DNA of 64,000 bases, taken from assembly GCF_028372415.1 (NCBI RefSeq), contig NW_027325120.1, positions 253,501-317,500 of the forward strand, given 5' to 3'. Positions within the stretch are counted from its first letter, which is position 1; each line of letters begins with the position of its first letter. Below the pieces are notes generated by a model. It worked only from the letters and a program-made list of their open reading frames with translations. It was not told where the DNA came from and did not search any database. Made by a program: the position numbers and the translations under genes. Of this stretch, positions 32,460 to 44,110 are shown piece after piece. Origin of the DNA: Notamacropus eugenii. Its lineage: Eukaryota; Chordata; Mammalia; Diprotodontia; Macropodidae.

Positions 32460-32995
32460 AGGACTCCTTCAAACAGCACCATGCCATGGTGCTTCAAGTA
32501 TCACCTCCCCAGACCTGATAGCAGTAACTATATTATTGCTAATACTTACTTTATGTTTTTCTAAACTGGAAAGACTTACATGAATTGATACAAAGTGAAA
32601 TGAGTGGAACCAAGTGAACATTGCGTATAGCAACAGCAATATTGTATGATAATCATCTTTGAATAGCTTGACTATTCTTAGCATTACAATGATCTAAGAC
32701 AGTTCTGAAGGACTCATGATGGAAAATGCCGTCCATCTCTGCAGAAAAAAACGGATGGAGTCTAAATCCAAATCAAAGCATACTTTTCTTCTACTTTATT
32801 TTTCTTGGGGTTTTTTGTCTGTTTTCTTTCATAACACGAATGACCTTGAAATATGTTTTGCATGACTGCACATGTATACCCTATTTCAAATTGCCTGCTT
32901 GCTCAATGTGGGGAGAGAAGAGGAGGGATAGAGGAGGAAATCTGTAACTCAAAAGTTATTTTAAAAATTTTTAAATTTGTTTCAAACATATAATT
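32460..32995 (+). mobile_element. Dispersed repeat with LINE-like 3' end
   Basis: It contains GGAAAGACTTACATGAATTG, AATGATCTAAGACAGTTCTG, AGGACTCATGATGGAAAATG and TGCATGACTGCACATGTATA. It ends GGAGGAAATCTGTAACTCAAAAG plus an A/T tail. The last 60 bases resemble the HAL1 3' end (GGGAGAAAATTTGGAACCCAAAA). I take it for the 3' region of a LINE family that I cannot name. Confidence 0.5.
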
Positions 32996-32999
32996 GGAA

Positions 33000-33935
33000 A
33001 AAGATTTTTGATTATTTTATGTTTTGATCTCAGTACATGCTTGTGCGTCTTGGGTGTGTTTAATATTCTTTTTGTGTAGAGGAAATAAACAGCTGTTCTA
33101 TTACTGAAAAAAAAGATTATTATATGGGGCCCCAAGATCTTTTGTATTAATTGAATAGGTTGGTTAGGCAACTGGTATCAACAAAACATTAACAGGAATA
33201 ACAGAAGATAAGAATTTAAAACAATATCTCAGGGTAGGGCTTGAGCACAAGCACTCCATCAGTCCCCCTCAAAGAAATGGGGCCCAAAATCTTGAGATAA
33301 GGGACAAATTTCTCTTCTTCCATAGCGACTTTCTGCTAGAATTGGAAATAGAGCTGTCTCTGTCCCAAGAGGTCCCATTACAGGGATCAATTTCTCCCCT
33401 GGTATCTGGAGTTTCATCGACACGCTTGATTCTCCTGTTCTGATTCTGCCTGAGAAGCCACCCACAGATTCATTCTCTTGATACATTTTTTCTTCTTTTC
33501 ATAAGCTAAATTAACAACAGCTATTACTTCTATGATCTGAGACTTTCTAGCTTGCTCTTTTATAGGAAATTTAGAATGCTTCAGCATCAAAACTTTTTAT
33601 GCAAACTAGCCAATTCACTTTCCTTCTGAGTATTCTTCTCTAGCCACTTGCACCTGCTTTTACATATTATTCTATAGTTTGTTAACAATGCCCATTCTCT
33701 TCTACGTACCTCTGCCATTTCTTTCCCTGGTTATATTGTTCTTCTTTGCAAACATCTTTCTAGGTCTCTGGGTTCTTCCTTCTGTAGCCTTGGTTCACTG
33801 TTTTTACAGAGCCCTGTGCTTTTAGCCCATTCATTCTCTAGCTAGAGAGGTATAAAGCAAATTCTCCCACCCTGGGAGATCAATTTCTTCCTCCAAAGCC
33901 TTCCTGCCTCTAAATAGAGTTCTGATATTTCATGA
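33000..33935. other. Unassigned interior of the provirus
   Basis: A 75-codon minus-strand open frame (33259-33486; MYQENESVGGFSGRIRTGES...) has no family I recognise. The rest shows no landmark. By position it could be remnant leader or gag sequence, but nothing in it proves that. Confidence 0.35.
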
Positions 33936-34462
33936 TTCCATCGCTGTTATCAGTGCAATATTTTTACAGTAACTGTGGTGGACATGAATATCCCGACACA
34001 ATTCTGAATCTAAAAACACAACAAACTCTCCACAAGAAAGACTGAATCAAAATATTTTTTCAGATAGCAGAAAGCCAAATATGCAGTAACAATGTAGAGG
34101 ACAAAACCATCTCCAAGACTTCCCCCTGCTAGTCTCTCCACAAACCAGTTCCATTTAACAAATCACAAGCAGGTTCCCTTAAACAAAATCACAAACAAGG
34201 TCTTTCACCCATGCTAGCCAGCAGCCTACTTAAGTGCATCTTTCCTAACTCTGATTGCTCTTTGACTAAATTTCCTCTCATCTCTCCTCTAGCTCCAAGA
34301 TTTCCTGTTCCATCATTCCTGCTCCAACCCATGAGCAAACTTCTCCGACCACTGGCTTCATGTGACTCAAGCTCATGTAACTTAGGCTTTCATTTGACTG
34401 AAACAGATCACATGGGTCTGTTAATGAATGGGAAAGATCATCCCATTTAAATTTCAATTACA
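33936..34462 (-). mobile_element. ERV LTR (5' LTR of the probable provirus)
   Basis: In reverse it begins TGTAATTGAAATTTAAATGG and ends near GCGATGGA (compare GCGATACA in the solo LTR). It shares CATGAATATCCC, ACTCTCCACA, GCTAGCCA, CACATGGGTCTGTTAATGAA and more with 29143-29644. Confidence 0.8.
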
Positions 34463-34467
34463 ATTCC

Positions 34468-35220
34468 CCAAATGTTCGGCAGAATTTTTAGTACTGCTAT
34501 TTGGGCTAGTCAAGTTCCATGACCTCTTATTATCTGAGAAAGCTTCTCCCCCCCCCCCTTTTTGTCTAGAAAGATCAGACAATCTACTCAGCATTTGGTA
34601 TAACTTAAAGATTAGGGATATAAAGTATTTGTGAGAAAGTCAGCAATTACCTTGAGAGTCCATGCCCTTAGTAGATACGAGTGTATTACATTTAATTTGT
34701 TCTTATGCAAGGAAGAAGGGGAAGGATAACTTTCATTTAGAGTCATTAGAGAATATATAAAAATATTTAAGATTCAGTTTCCTCAGACATCTACATAAAT
34801 TGTATGGACATTATTATAGTATTAACGATACATAAGTGAAGGGATATTGCTTATGTTTGACCTTGCAAAACAGAATAATTAAATTGTCGTACTGCATAAA
34901 CAGATTTATTTAGTGCCATGTGAGTTAAATTAAAAAATAATTATTTTAAATAACTACAAAAATAACATCCTTTATTTGGAAGAAGAAATTTGGTGAGAGA
35001 TTTCAAGGGAAATAATCGAAAAAGAAAATTAAAAGGAGGAAGAGCAACAGTAGTAACCATTCAATTTATTTGGTATTGATACAGCAATGTAATAGTTGAT
35101 TAGAAGAACATATTAGATGCATAACATCCAGAAGAAATTGAGCACAGCAATTTAGTTAATTTCTTATTATGGTTATTGTTTGCTGTGGTTAATAATAAAT
35201 GGTAATTCGCTGTGGTTGTT
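34468..35220. other. Unassigned intergenic DNA
   Basis: AT-rich, with no gene or repeat recognised, apart from a C9 run near 34550. Confidence 0.4.
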
Positions 35221-35224
35221 ATTG

Positions 35225-35458
35225 TTTATTGTTGTTATCTAGAAATTCTGCAGAATTTTAGTGCATGTGAAGAACTTTGAAATATTATCTTATTTTATGA
35301 TCGTGGCAACTCTAATGGGAAGGTGGCATTAGTATTCCCATTTTATAAATAAAGAAGCTAAGAGAAACAAGTTAAGGGATTTATCCATGGATACACATCT
35401 AATAAGTGTCTGACTCTGATTTTTACTCAAACTTTCCTGAGTCTAGGTCCAAAAATTA
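35225..35458 (-). mobile_element. MIR/CORE-SINE
   Basis: CTTTGAAATATTATCTTATT, CCCATTTTATAAATAAAGAA, GCTAAGAGAAACAAGTTAAG and TCTAATAAGTGTCTGACTCT follow the antisense CORE-SINE order. Confidence 0.75.
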
Positions 35459-35694
35459 ACAGGTAAGGACACATTATTTGCAGCTTCTGGGAAAACTGAA
35501 AAGCAATCTGGCAGAAACTAGATTCTAGACAATCTTTTTAACCCTAGACAATAAACATTTCTAAATGCAAGCAGGCCTTAGCTACAAAATGTTATACGAA
35601 GGAGCTGACAATAAAGTGGTGTATATCATTTGGGAACTTGATATACTGCTCTGTAAGAAAGTAAAGTCAGATTACATTCAGATACCTATAAGAC

Positions 35695-35885
35695 ACTTGA
35701 TGACTAAATGCACGGACGACTGGGCATAAAATCGGGAAAACTTGAGTTTAAATGTAGCCTTAGACACATAATACCTCGATAAAAACTCATCAAGTCATTT
35801 ATATTGCTGAGCCTCTGATATTTATAAAGCCCTTTGCAAAAACTAAAAGGCTGTTCAAATGCTATCATTATCATGATCTCTTTTC
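35695..35885 (+). mobile_element. MIR/CORE-SINE
   Basis: AAAACTTGAGTTTAAATGTAGCC, TTAGACACATAATACCTCGA, TCATCAAGTCATTTATATTG and TATAAAGCCCTTTGCAAAAAC match the marsupial CORE-SINE order in sense. Confidence 0.75.
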
Positions 35886-36184
35886 TCTTCTCTAAGAAAT
35901 GACTGGTAGAACATATTATGAAGGGAAAATGCAAATAATTGTCTTAAATAAATGCAGAGGTGAAAGTTAAGGGGAAGACCACATCAGTAAGGTAGATGAG
36001 GACATCAGAAGGAATCAACATTGAGTCAAATAATATGTTGAAAAGAAACAAACTTGAAGTATGACTATGCAAATAGTTTCCAAAGAAGGAAATGAAGCCC
36101 ATTTTGATCTAATGTTGGCATAGAATGTGAGATGCTGGTCTATACCTCATTTCCTCCAAACTGCTTTCTGCTTTTGCCAGCAAA

Positions 36185-36405
36185 TTTTGTCAAATAATGG
36201 GCTCTTGTCAAAGATACAGAAATGGTTTGCCATTTTATTCTTCACCTCATTTAATGGATAAGGAAACTGAAGCAAAATGGGTTAAGTGACATTCAGATTC
36301 ACACAGTTAGTATCTGAGGCTAGATTATTTGAACTCAGGAAGATGAGTCTTCCTGTCTGCACTCTCTATTCGCTGAGGCACCTTGCTGCCCAACACTAGG
36401 TTGCT
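36185..36405 (-). mobile_element. Marsupial CORE-SINE
   Basis: CAAAGATACAGAAATGGTTTGCC, AATGGATAAGGAAACTGAAG, CACACAGTTAGTATCTGAGG, TTTGAACTCAGGAAGATGAG and GAGGCACCTTGCTGCCC form a nearly complete antisense copy. The CACCT(A)GCTGCC end is typical of marsupial elements. Confidence 0.88.
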
Positions 36406-36529
36406 ATGTTTATTAAATGCTTTGCATTGTCTACCTAATCTATTCAACTGACCCACCACACTCTTTCTTAGCCAAATCCAGATTGTTTTCATTACTGTTT
36501 TGTTATACAGATTGAAATATGGTACTTCT

Positions 36530-37765
36530 ATGTTAAGAGGGTGAGATTTTAATTGGGCCTTAAAGGAATCCAGAAACATCAGTAGTTCAAGAAGAGAATG
36601 AAGAGCATTCTAGATATGTAAGACAACTGAAGGAAATGGCCATAGCAGAGTTATGGATTTCTTGGGAGCCTCATTTGTGGAAAGCTGGGAGACCATTATA
36701 CCTGGATTGGAGAGTCTGTGTCAGGGAGTAAGGTGTAATAAAACCACAAATTGGGGGGAACTAGGATATGAATATCCTTGAGGCAGTCCAGCTATTCATG
36801 GAGGCAGTAGGAAGTCAAAAGCATGTATTGAGTAGGGAGCATGATATAAAAGACTAATTTTTAGAATATCCCTTTAGTGGCTAAATGGAGGATGACTTGG
36901 AACAGGAAGAGACTTGACTGATTCAAAAGTAGGTTATTTGGGTAATCCATACATGAAGGGAGGACGTCCTACACTTGAATGGTGGTTGTGTCAAAAGAAA
37001 GAAGGAGTATATTCCAAAGGTATTGTAAAAATGATTTGGAAAGATCTTTGAAACATTTTGGGTATAGGAGTATAAATGATAGTGAAAAATCCAGGATGAC
37101 TGAAATTTTGATGTTGAATGACTGGGAAGATGGTGATGCTCTCTTCTGTTAAAGGTAAAGTCAGCGGTTTTAGGAGAAAGAGAACACCTTCTATTTTGCA
37201 CATATTGTGTTTAAAGAGTGTATTGGACATCAAGTTTGAGATGCCTGAATGGCCCTGGAAAATAGAAGATTGGAGATGGGCAGAGTGATGGGATCAGGAT
37301 AGGTAGTTTTGAGAAACATTAGCAGAGGGAAGGTAGTGAAACTCCTGAGAACTAATAAGATTATCAAGTATTAAAGAAGAAGAGAAGAGGGTCTAGGTCA
37401 GAACCCTTAGGCACATATTCACTTAGAGGAGATGATCTGGAATAGAATTCCTCAAAGAAGAGAGAAAAGGATCAAGCAGAAAAGTAGCAGGAAAATTAGG
37501 AGAGAATGGTTTCCTGAAAACATAGAGAGTAGAGAGTAAGGGCGTATCAAGGAGAACATAATAAACACTATCGAGGACTGCAGAGAGGTCAAAGGGATTG
37601 AGCACTGAGGAAAGGCCATTTCATTTGTCAGCGAAGGGATCATTCTTAACTTTGGAGACAATTAATTTAGTGGAATTAGATAAGATATCGTATTGTAAGG
37701 GCTTCAAAAGAGAGTGAGAGGAGACAAAGTGGGCCCACCTAGGTTTTATCCTTCCTGGTTGTAAA
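36530..37765 (-). mobile_element. L2 LINE ORF2 fragment
   Basis: This is antisense to an L2-type reverse transcriptase. Landmarks in order: GGGCCTTAAAGGAATCCAG, GAGCATTCTAGATATG, AAAATCCAGGATGACTGAAA, ACATCAAGTTTGAGATGCCTG, GGTCAGAACCCTTAGGCACA, AGGAAAATTAGGAGAGAATGG, GACTGCAGAGAGGTCAAAG and AAGGCCATTTCATTTGTC. In sense these spell the family's late RT blocks (the 'NLGVILD' and 'QGSVLGP' regions) in decayed form. It is old, with both ends missing. Confidence 0.8.
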
Positions 37766-38550
37766 GTCAATCACAGTCTGACAATTGAAGACTGTTGCTG
37801 TCAATGATTTCAAGTGTCCAATCTGACAGTATAATGACGTCTATATTTAACAAAAAATAATTTTACATTGTTCAACAAAGTAAAGCATAACATTCATTTA
37901 ACCACCCTTAAGTAAAACAAACGTATATACATATGCATGTATGTATATATGTATGTATGTAGTGGCAAGCAAAGTAGGATCTTTGGTTCCTTTTGTTTTA
38001 GCATAATCAAGTTCCTCTGAGTGAATAATGTGGTTAGAGAAGATCTTCCCTAACCATTAATGGGTCTGGGAAGAGTTACAGGAAGTTCAACACCTTTTTT
38101 TAATGAGGCACTGATTCTAAAAGGTTGTGATGCCCTCTGGCTCTGAAAACATGTATAAATATTCTGATGTGATGTTTTACTTCAGGGCTTACTCATTGGA
38201 AGTATTTGTTTGGCCAGAAGAGAGTGTAGGAAACCACTAAGGAGCTCTCCTCCCTACTTTGAAAACCCAAATGTTAGTGCTTCTCTCTCTGGTAATTATG
38301 TATGTAAGTAATAGTGAGATAGTTGGATCTGTCTGTTGATCTGTGATGTATGCATTGTTTATGTCAGGCAGTTGGAAGCACTGTCTGTTGATTTTGCTTT
38401 CTCTGTATTTTCTCTAAAGATCAGAGTGTTGATTTTCCCCCCTGAGCTCAATGAATAATATATGTTCTTGCTGAAAGTGATTTTTGACCCCTCAAAAGTT
38501 GCCTTTCCTTTCAACAAAACAGATCAAAGAACTTGTACACGAGGCTATGC
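37765..38550. other. Unassigned DNA with a TATA-like element
   Basis: Includes a TATAAATA at 38154-38161 and, further on, AATGAATAATATATG. By layout it could be a worn LTR, but I see neither ends nor TSDs. A short AT microsatellite lies at 37920-37962. Confidence 0.3.
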
Positions 38551-38574
38551 TCTGTAGGTCAGGGTCCTTGCTTT

Positions 38575-38700
38575 TACAATACAAACACACAGACACACAC
38601 AGACCCATATATATATTCAAGAGTCTTTGAAACTCTATATACATATATATGTATACACACACACATATATATATGTAGGTATATGTGTGTGTGTGTGTAC
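38575..38700. repeat. CA/TA microsatellite cluster
   Basis: Mixed (ACAC)n, (ATAT)n, CATATATATA and (GTGT)n runs. Confidence 0.85.
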
Positions 38701-38702
38701 CA

Positions 38703-38838
38703 TAAAAACAGCAATATCCTTTATCAATACCAAATATCCAAGTAAAGTCTTTTTTCAAAATACCACACTATCCTCCCCTGGGTCCCTGTAAAAAACAATC
38801 TTATTAAATACACAGTGTCCAAGTAAAGTTTTCTTTTA
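38703..38838. repeat. Imperfect local duplication (about 50 bp units)
   Basis: 38703-38756 and 38790-38838 share AAAAACA...ATC...TATCCAAGTAAAGT-type sequence (ATATCCAAGTAAAGTCTTTT versus GTGTCCAAGTAAAGTTTTCT). Confidence 0.6.
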
Positions 38839-38839
38839 C

Positions 38840-39300
38840 TTTGACTGGAGACTGACTTCCAAACCCCATGGTTCTTCCTCAGTGGGCTCCTCCTCCATGG
38901 TCCTACCACTCTTCGCTCTTTCCTGGCAGCCAACTATCTGCTTCTGCTCCTTGTCTCATCTTATGGGGACTGTTCCACTCCAAACTCTTCCCTCTTTCTA
39001 GGAAAACAAAACGTAACAGAGCTAGAATTATATTTATACACAGGACCAGCACCATCATTTGAATTAACTCATAAACACCAACAAATAGAACTTCTTTCTG
39101 AGAAATTTATACAGAACTACAAACAGAGCTTTTGTCTGAGGAGTTAACACAGATCAATAGACAGAGTACCAACATCACAAACATGCTTTCTGCAAGCCCT
39201 CCCCACAAGCAAGTTCCCCTAGCCCATTCATGATCACTTTTCTCTCTGCTCTACTTCTCTTTTTTTCTCTCAGCTCTGTTTAAACTGTTCTCTCTGCTAT
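38840..39300. other. Unassigned intergenic DNA
   Basis: No gene recognised. The G+C-richer part at 38870-38960 holds short open frames on both strands with no family features. Confidence 0.35.
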
Positions 39301-39445
39301 ATAGGTGCACACATACGTACATATATATATGTTTGTATATATACACAAAACATATATACGTATATATTTAAATATACACATACATATATATACACATATG
39401 CATGAAAAAATACACACATACATATATATATATACACATATTTTT
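39300..39445. repeat. (TACATA)n-type microsatellite
   Basis: Irregular ACATATAT, TATACACA and CATACATATA runs over about 140 bases. Confidence 0.88.
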
Positions 39446-39764
39446 CCTAATCACAGGTTCTTATTTGATTCAAACAAAAGCAAGACTCAAACAAAGGCAC
39501 TTGACTAAAATTGAAAGAGCAAAAGATCCTACTTGGCTTGCTGTTGCACTGGTCTCAATAATGCCTATGTGTTTAAATTTATATCCGTGCATTAGATCCT
39601 CCAGTTTCTCTTCTATGCTGACCAACCTGTGGGTCTATCTGCACAAATATGTGAGACAATAGGCTTTATTATTTATTGTTTTCAACGAATTTATCTCCTG
39701 TGAAATCTTACGTGTTTCACTTCTCATTATTGTTCGTAGTTTTATTTGTTGGTACGTACCTTTG

Positions 39765-39805
39765 AGGACACACACACACACACACAAACACACATATATA
39801 TATCT
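39765..39805. repeat. (CA)n/(TA)n microsatellite
   Basis: ACACACACACACACAAACACACATATATATAT. Confidence 0.9.
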
Positions 39806-41800
39806 ACAATCACCTCCACTCATTCCTTTTACATTAAAATGTCTTAAATTAGATTTCTAAGACACTTAAGAAATATATTTATTCTTATTGCCTTTCTAAA
39901 TTGAGCCTATTTTCAAGCAGTATTTTTAGAGCCACCACAGTCCTGGATTGGTCCTCACTTTCCCGTGGAATTTTATTACTTTCCATTACTAGTTCATTTT
40001 ATGAAAAAATCTATTAACACCATGAAACCTCAAGATGAATATCACCTGAAACTGTTGGTCCATCTGCTAATTAATAATAAAGCTATACTGTATATCCTAT
40101 CTCAACAAAGATAAGTTTCTGACTAGCAAATTCAGAAGGTTAAATTGCCAAGATTACATGGGGAGGTATACTAAGTTAAAGAGCAACACAGATCGCAAGC
40201 ACAGGTGCTTCCTGCCAAGGCACGTTTGAAATAAGGTTTCAAAGGGATAAATGAAATGGAGTTAAAAGAGAAAGAAATTAATATCAGAGAAGGCTAAGAA
40301 CGTTCCCGTAATTCCTGCTGAGAAGGGTGATTGTTTGAAATTTTTCATGGAACTACCAAATATGGAAAGGAGGTTAGAGTGGACAAAAGCAAATTTTTCT
40401 TCATAATCCACTGATCGTGAAGTTCACTTTCAGGAATCTGTTTAATTACTGGTTTAGGTGTCCTTGAATGTCCCTTCCAACTGCAATACTGCAAGTCTCT
40501 ATGCCTATCCAGGTCTTCTGTGTTGATCTGCATTACAGGGTGATGGAGACCCTGTAGTTTATTTTGGGCGACTTTATAGTTGTGAAGGAAGACAAATACC
40601 TTTGGTGTGAGGGTTGCTTTCCACTTTTAGTGTCCACCTGCCTCCCAGCTCTAACCTGTTGCTCCAAGAAGCTATGGCATGCATAGAATTCACAACTTCG
40701 CAACCAATTCTGGCAGAGTGGTTATAGCATATTGAAGATAATTTGTAGTGCTTGAATACATTAATATTTTAGGTGAGTAACTACCCTGAGCATGTGAAGA
40801 CTTCCTGGGGTGTAATGGGTTGATGTGAACAATTATTCCCTTTGAAAAGTGATGGAAAAACACATTCAATTACAGCTTGTTGGCATAAGGGACATGGTTT
40901 TGGAATCCAGGAGAAAGTAAAATAAAAGTTAGCAAACAAAAAGCAGGACCTGGAGGGAAAGGAAGCCTAGGCATCTAGGTTTTCTGCATGCAATAGATCC
41001 AAGATAGGCAAGTGACAATAAAATATGGTAAAAGGCTTTTAAAATTTGTATTGGTGCTAAAAGTTTCAAAAGGTAAATCAGTAAATTTTTCTTTGAAGTA
41101 GCAAGGACAACGATGATGGACATCATCAGAGGAGGCAGGGTTTCTTAACTGGTTTACTTTTTCTTAGCTAAATGGAAGGACATTTTCATTAGAAATGACA
41201 GAAGAAAAATAAGACCCCATGCAAACAGGGAGTTGATATGAAAGATAAATAATGAATTATAGTAAGAAAGAACATAATTCATCTTGATGAATTCACATGA
41301 TTTGGCCCAGGATAAATATATTCTCAGGTACTGAAAGATTCGACCAGTGTGGTTGCTGAGTTTCTGTGAGTGAGATATGAAAGTACTAGGAAGATGGAAG
41401 GAATAATGTCCATGTTGTGAGATAAATAAAACAAAATAATACAACAAACAAATCACTCAGTTTTAGTTTTTCCGGTGGTAATAGCGATGTCCTAATTCTT
41501 TTTCTACCCCTGCACATAGTTTTGTGATGAACTCATTTTCTAAACTGCGAAACCTTATGCTAATGTGAGTGATTATTACTATCATTACTGTTGTTTTTGC
41601 TTGGAGACAGGATAAGGGAATTTAATGGAACCGATATATTCATCAAGTGAAAAAGCAGAGAGAAAAGGAAAAGCCTAAGATGAAATTCTTTGTCGTATTG
41701 GTGGGCATATTATTGAGGAGCCATCACAGGAAACGAAGAAAACAGTCAGACAGGTAGAAGAACCAGGGGTCAATAGAGTCATAAAAAGCTAGAGGACACA
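39805..41800. other. Unassigned intergenic DNA
   Basis: About 2 kb with no recognised gene. CCTTGAATGTCCCTTCCAAC at about 40460 resembles the 3' end of a CR1/L3-type LINE, but it is too short to call. This and 40.6-41.8 kb are the least repeat-marked parts of the window. Confidence 0.4.
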
Positions 41801-41900
41801 TCATCCTGGAGAGGCAGAGTACTGTAGTGGAAAGAGAGTTTCCTAACTCACCTTAAATTATGTTCCATAGTTCAATTCTCCCAGAGACTATACAATGGAT
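41800..41900 (+). mobile_element. SINE 5' head (possible MIR)
   Basis: GAGAGGCAGAGTACTGTAGTGGAAAGAGAG resembles the tRNA-derived head of MIR-type SINEs. The core and tail are not recognisable. Confidence 0.35.
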
Positions 41901-42620
41901 TTTGGGCTTTAGGACAGTTTAGAATCTCCTATTTTTTATGAGACATTCTGTGGCTACCAATGGCTTCTTTGCATCATATCCATAGGTAACCTAGTCACTT
42001 TGCTTTGCTGGTCAGAGGTAACATAAGGCAAAAGTATCAGTTAACCTTCTGGTCTCCTGCTCTCTAAAACAACTGTGCCATAACTCGTCTGATTTGCCTC
42101 CATTTCCTCTCCTCCAGGACACTGAAAAAAATACAAATAAAGACATGAGTAGGATTAGCCTTCTGTAAGTGGTAAAGTGAACACTTTAAGAAATATTTAC
42201 CCCCTTCAAATCAGAAGGATATTCTACATATTTGCTTTTGCATTATGACCCATTTCCTTTTGTTTTGATCATTGGTGTTAAGTTATCTAGATATGCACAA
42301 AGCAAAGTCTTATTACATATAGAAGAATAATCAAATTTTTGAATAATAGAAAGCTGACAAGGCTTGTATTCTGGCATCCCCTCAGAAATTTCCTTGCTGC
42401 TGCTGTTGCAATCTTTGCAAGCTGAGAACCCACCACCCGCATCTAGACTCACATCAGTAATCTATGGCAATAAGCAATAGCACACAACTGTAACCTCCTC
42501 ACCCTTCCCAGAAGATGTGGAGAGGAAAGCAGGAAGTCTGTTATACTTGTGGTGGCAGTGTACGCATTGCTCAATCATAGTGCTAAGGAAAGGAACAGGG
42601 GCAATTGATGCAGACAACTA
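41900..42620. other. Unassigned intergenic DNA
   Basis: No gene or repeat recognised. A small minus-strand frame (42243-42452) has no family features. Confidence 0.4.
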
Positions 42621-42623
42621 GGG

Positions 42624-42639
42624 GTGTGTGTGTGTGTGT

Positions 42640-42670
<31 letters not shown>

Positions 42671-42688
42671 CGTGCATGCGTGCGCGCG
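42624..42688. repeat. (TG)n microsatellite
   Basis: About 30 TG units with a few interruptions, ending GCGTGCATGCGTGCGCGCG. Confidence 0.95.
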
Positions 42689-42699
42689 ATGTTATTTGT

Positions 42700-43490
42700 T
42701 GGTCAAATATATCAAATATCCCATATTTTTGTAAAACACACAGTTTTATAGCCTGTTAGGCATTGTTCTGAGTTTTTCTCCAGAATGACTGGATCAGTAT
42801 ATAACTCCATCAACAGTGCATTAGTTTCCCATTTATTCCATATCCACATCAACATTTGTCATTTTCCTTTTTGGTTATATTAGCCAATCTGACAGATATG
42901 AGGTTGTAACTCAGTTATTTGAATTTGTGTTTCTCCAATCAATAGTAATTTTAGATCATTTTTCATTTGTCTACAGATAGTTTTGATTTCTTCTTCTGAA
43001 AACTGCCTGTTCATATCTGTTGACCATTTTTCTTCTGGGGAATGACCTATATTTTTATAAATTTAATTACATTCCATATATATTTGAAAACTAAGACCTT
43101 TCCTAGAGAAATTAGCTGCAGCATTTCCCTCAGTTTGTTGCTTTCTTTCTTATCTCGGCTGCATTCGATTTCTTTGTGCAAAATCTTTTAATTAATTGCA
43201 ATCAAAATTATCCATTATTTATTCTGTGATCCTTTCTATCTCTTGTTTGGTCATAAATTGTTCCCTTATGCACAGATCTGATAGATTTTCCCTTATCCAC
43301 AGCTCTGAAAGGTCCTGCTTGGTTTTAATGTATGTCTTCCCTTCATTTTTATCCTACATCAATGTTTCATCAATGACTTCTTGTATATATATATATACTT
43401 TGGCAAGTCCTAGCAAGGTAAGTAACAGATCCATTAATATACTGTTGGACCAACCTTATGAAATACAGAACTCCTCATTATAAAAAAATG
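42700..43490 (-). mobile_element. L1 ORF2 C-terminal fragment
   Basis: Antisense blocks match L1-A and L1-B in order: CTCCATCAACAGTGCATTAG, CATCAACATTTGTCATTTTC, AATCTGACAGATATGAGG, CTGAAAACTGCCTGTTCATA, TCTTTGTGCAAAATCTTTTA and TCTATCTCTTGTTTGGTCA. It is more diverged than L1-A, so older. Confidence 0.82.
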
Positions 43491-43870
43491 TTATTCACAA
43501 AATAGTAAATTTTGGGGCTATAGAAACTCAAGAAGTGTAGCAATATTAGGATCTGAATGAGTTGAATAAATATACACATATATTGTTGGAGTAAAGTAGT
43601 ATTGTCCTAATAGATCCAGTGATTAATTAAATAATTTAACTTGAATTTATTCATACATTTGATAAAAATCTTTCAGCAAAACATTGAGTAGCACAATAGA
43701 GTATCTGGAGAATAGAGGAGAATATAATTGGACGAATACGGAACTTTTTGAATCATTGATTTTCAGTGAAGTAATTGATGTTCACCTTGAGAGCGGGTGT
43801 TGCATGGCACTTGCGCTACCAGAATTTTCATTAGTTTTTTGACTGAAGGGAAGCGAATAAGCATTTCTCC
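43490..43870. other. Unassigned intergenic DNA
   Basis: AT-rich; nothing recognised. Confidence 0.4.
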
Positions 43871-44110
43871 ACCACCTGTTATACTCTAACAACTGTGCTA
43901 AGTGTTTTACGTATATCACCTCATTTGACTCTCACAGTTCTGCAAGTTAAGTTATGTTATTTATTTTTCATGTTCCATTCCATTTCCATTTATATTTGTA
44001 GAAACTGAGACAATCGGCCAGTGAGTAACTTGCTGAGAGTCATACAGCTGGTGTCTGAAACTGCATTTGGATGAAATACAAATGCACAGTCCACTAAGTT
44101 TAAAGATGAC
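43870..44110 (-). mobile_element. MIR/CORE-SINE
   Basis: ACTGTGCTAAGTGTTTTACG, TATCACCTCATTTGACTCTC, TTTGTAGAAACTGAGACAAT and AGTCATACAGCTGGTGTCTG follow the antisense MIR order. Confidence 0.8.

Larger units (their letters stand above)
29143..34462 (-). mobile_element. Probable ERV provirus, minus strand, interior largely displaced
   Basis: Two LTRs of one family face the same way (29143-29644 as 3' LTR, 33936-34462 as 5' LTR). The outer flanks are ATTTC (29138-29142) and ATTCC (34463-34467), close to a 5-base TSD, so both LTRs probably belong to one insertion. The interior of about 4.3 kb contains a HAL1 (29645-32397) and about 1.5 kb of other sequence in which I recognise no retroviral gene. 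It is an old fossil and far from whole. Confidence 0.6.

Noticed and set aside
38500-39830. Small open frames rich in Y, I, H and T
   Set aside because: They are translations of CA/TA microsatellites.
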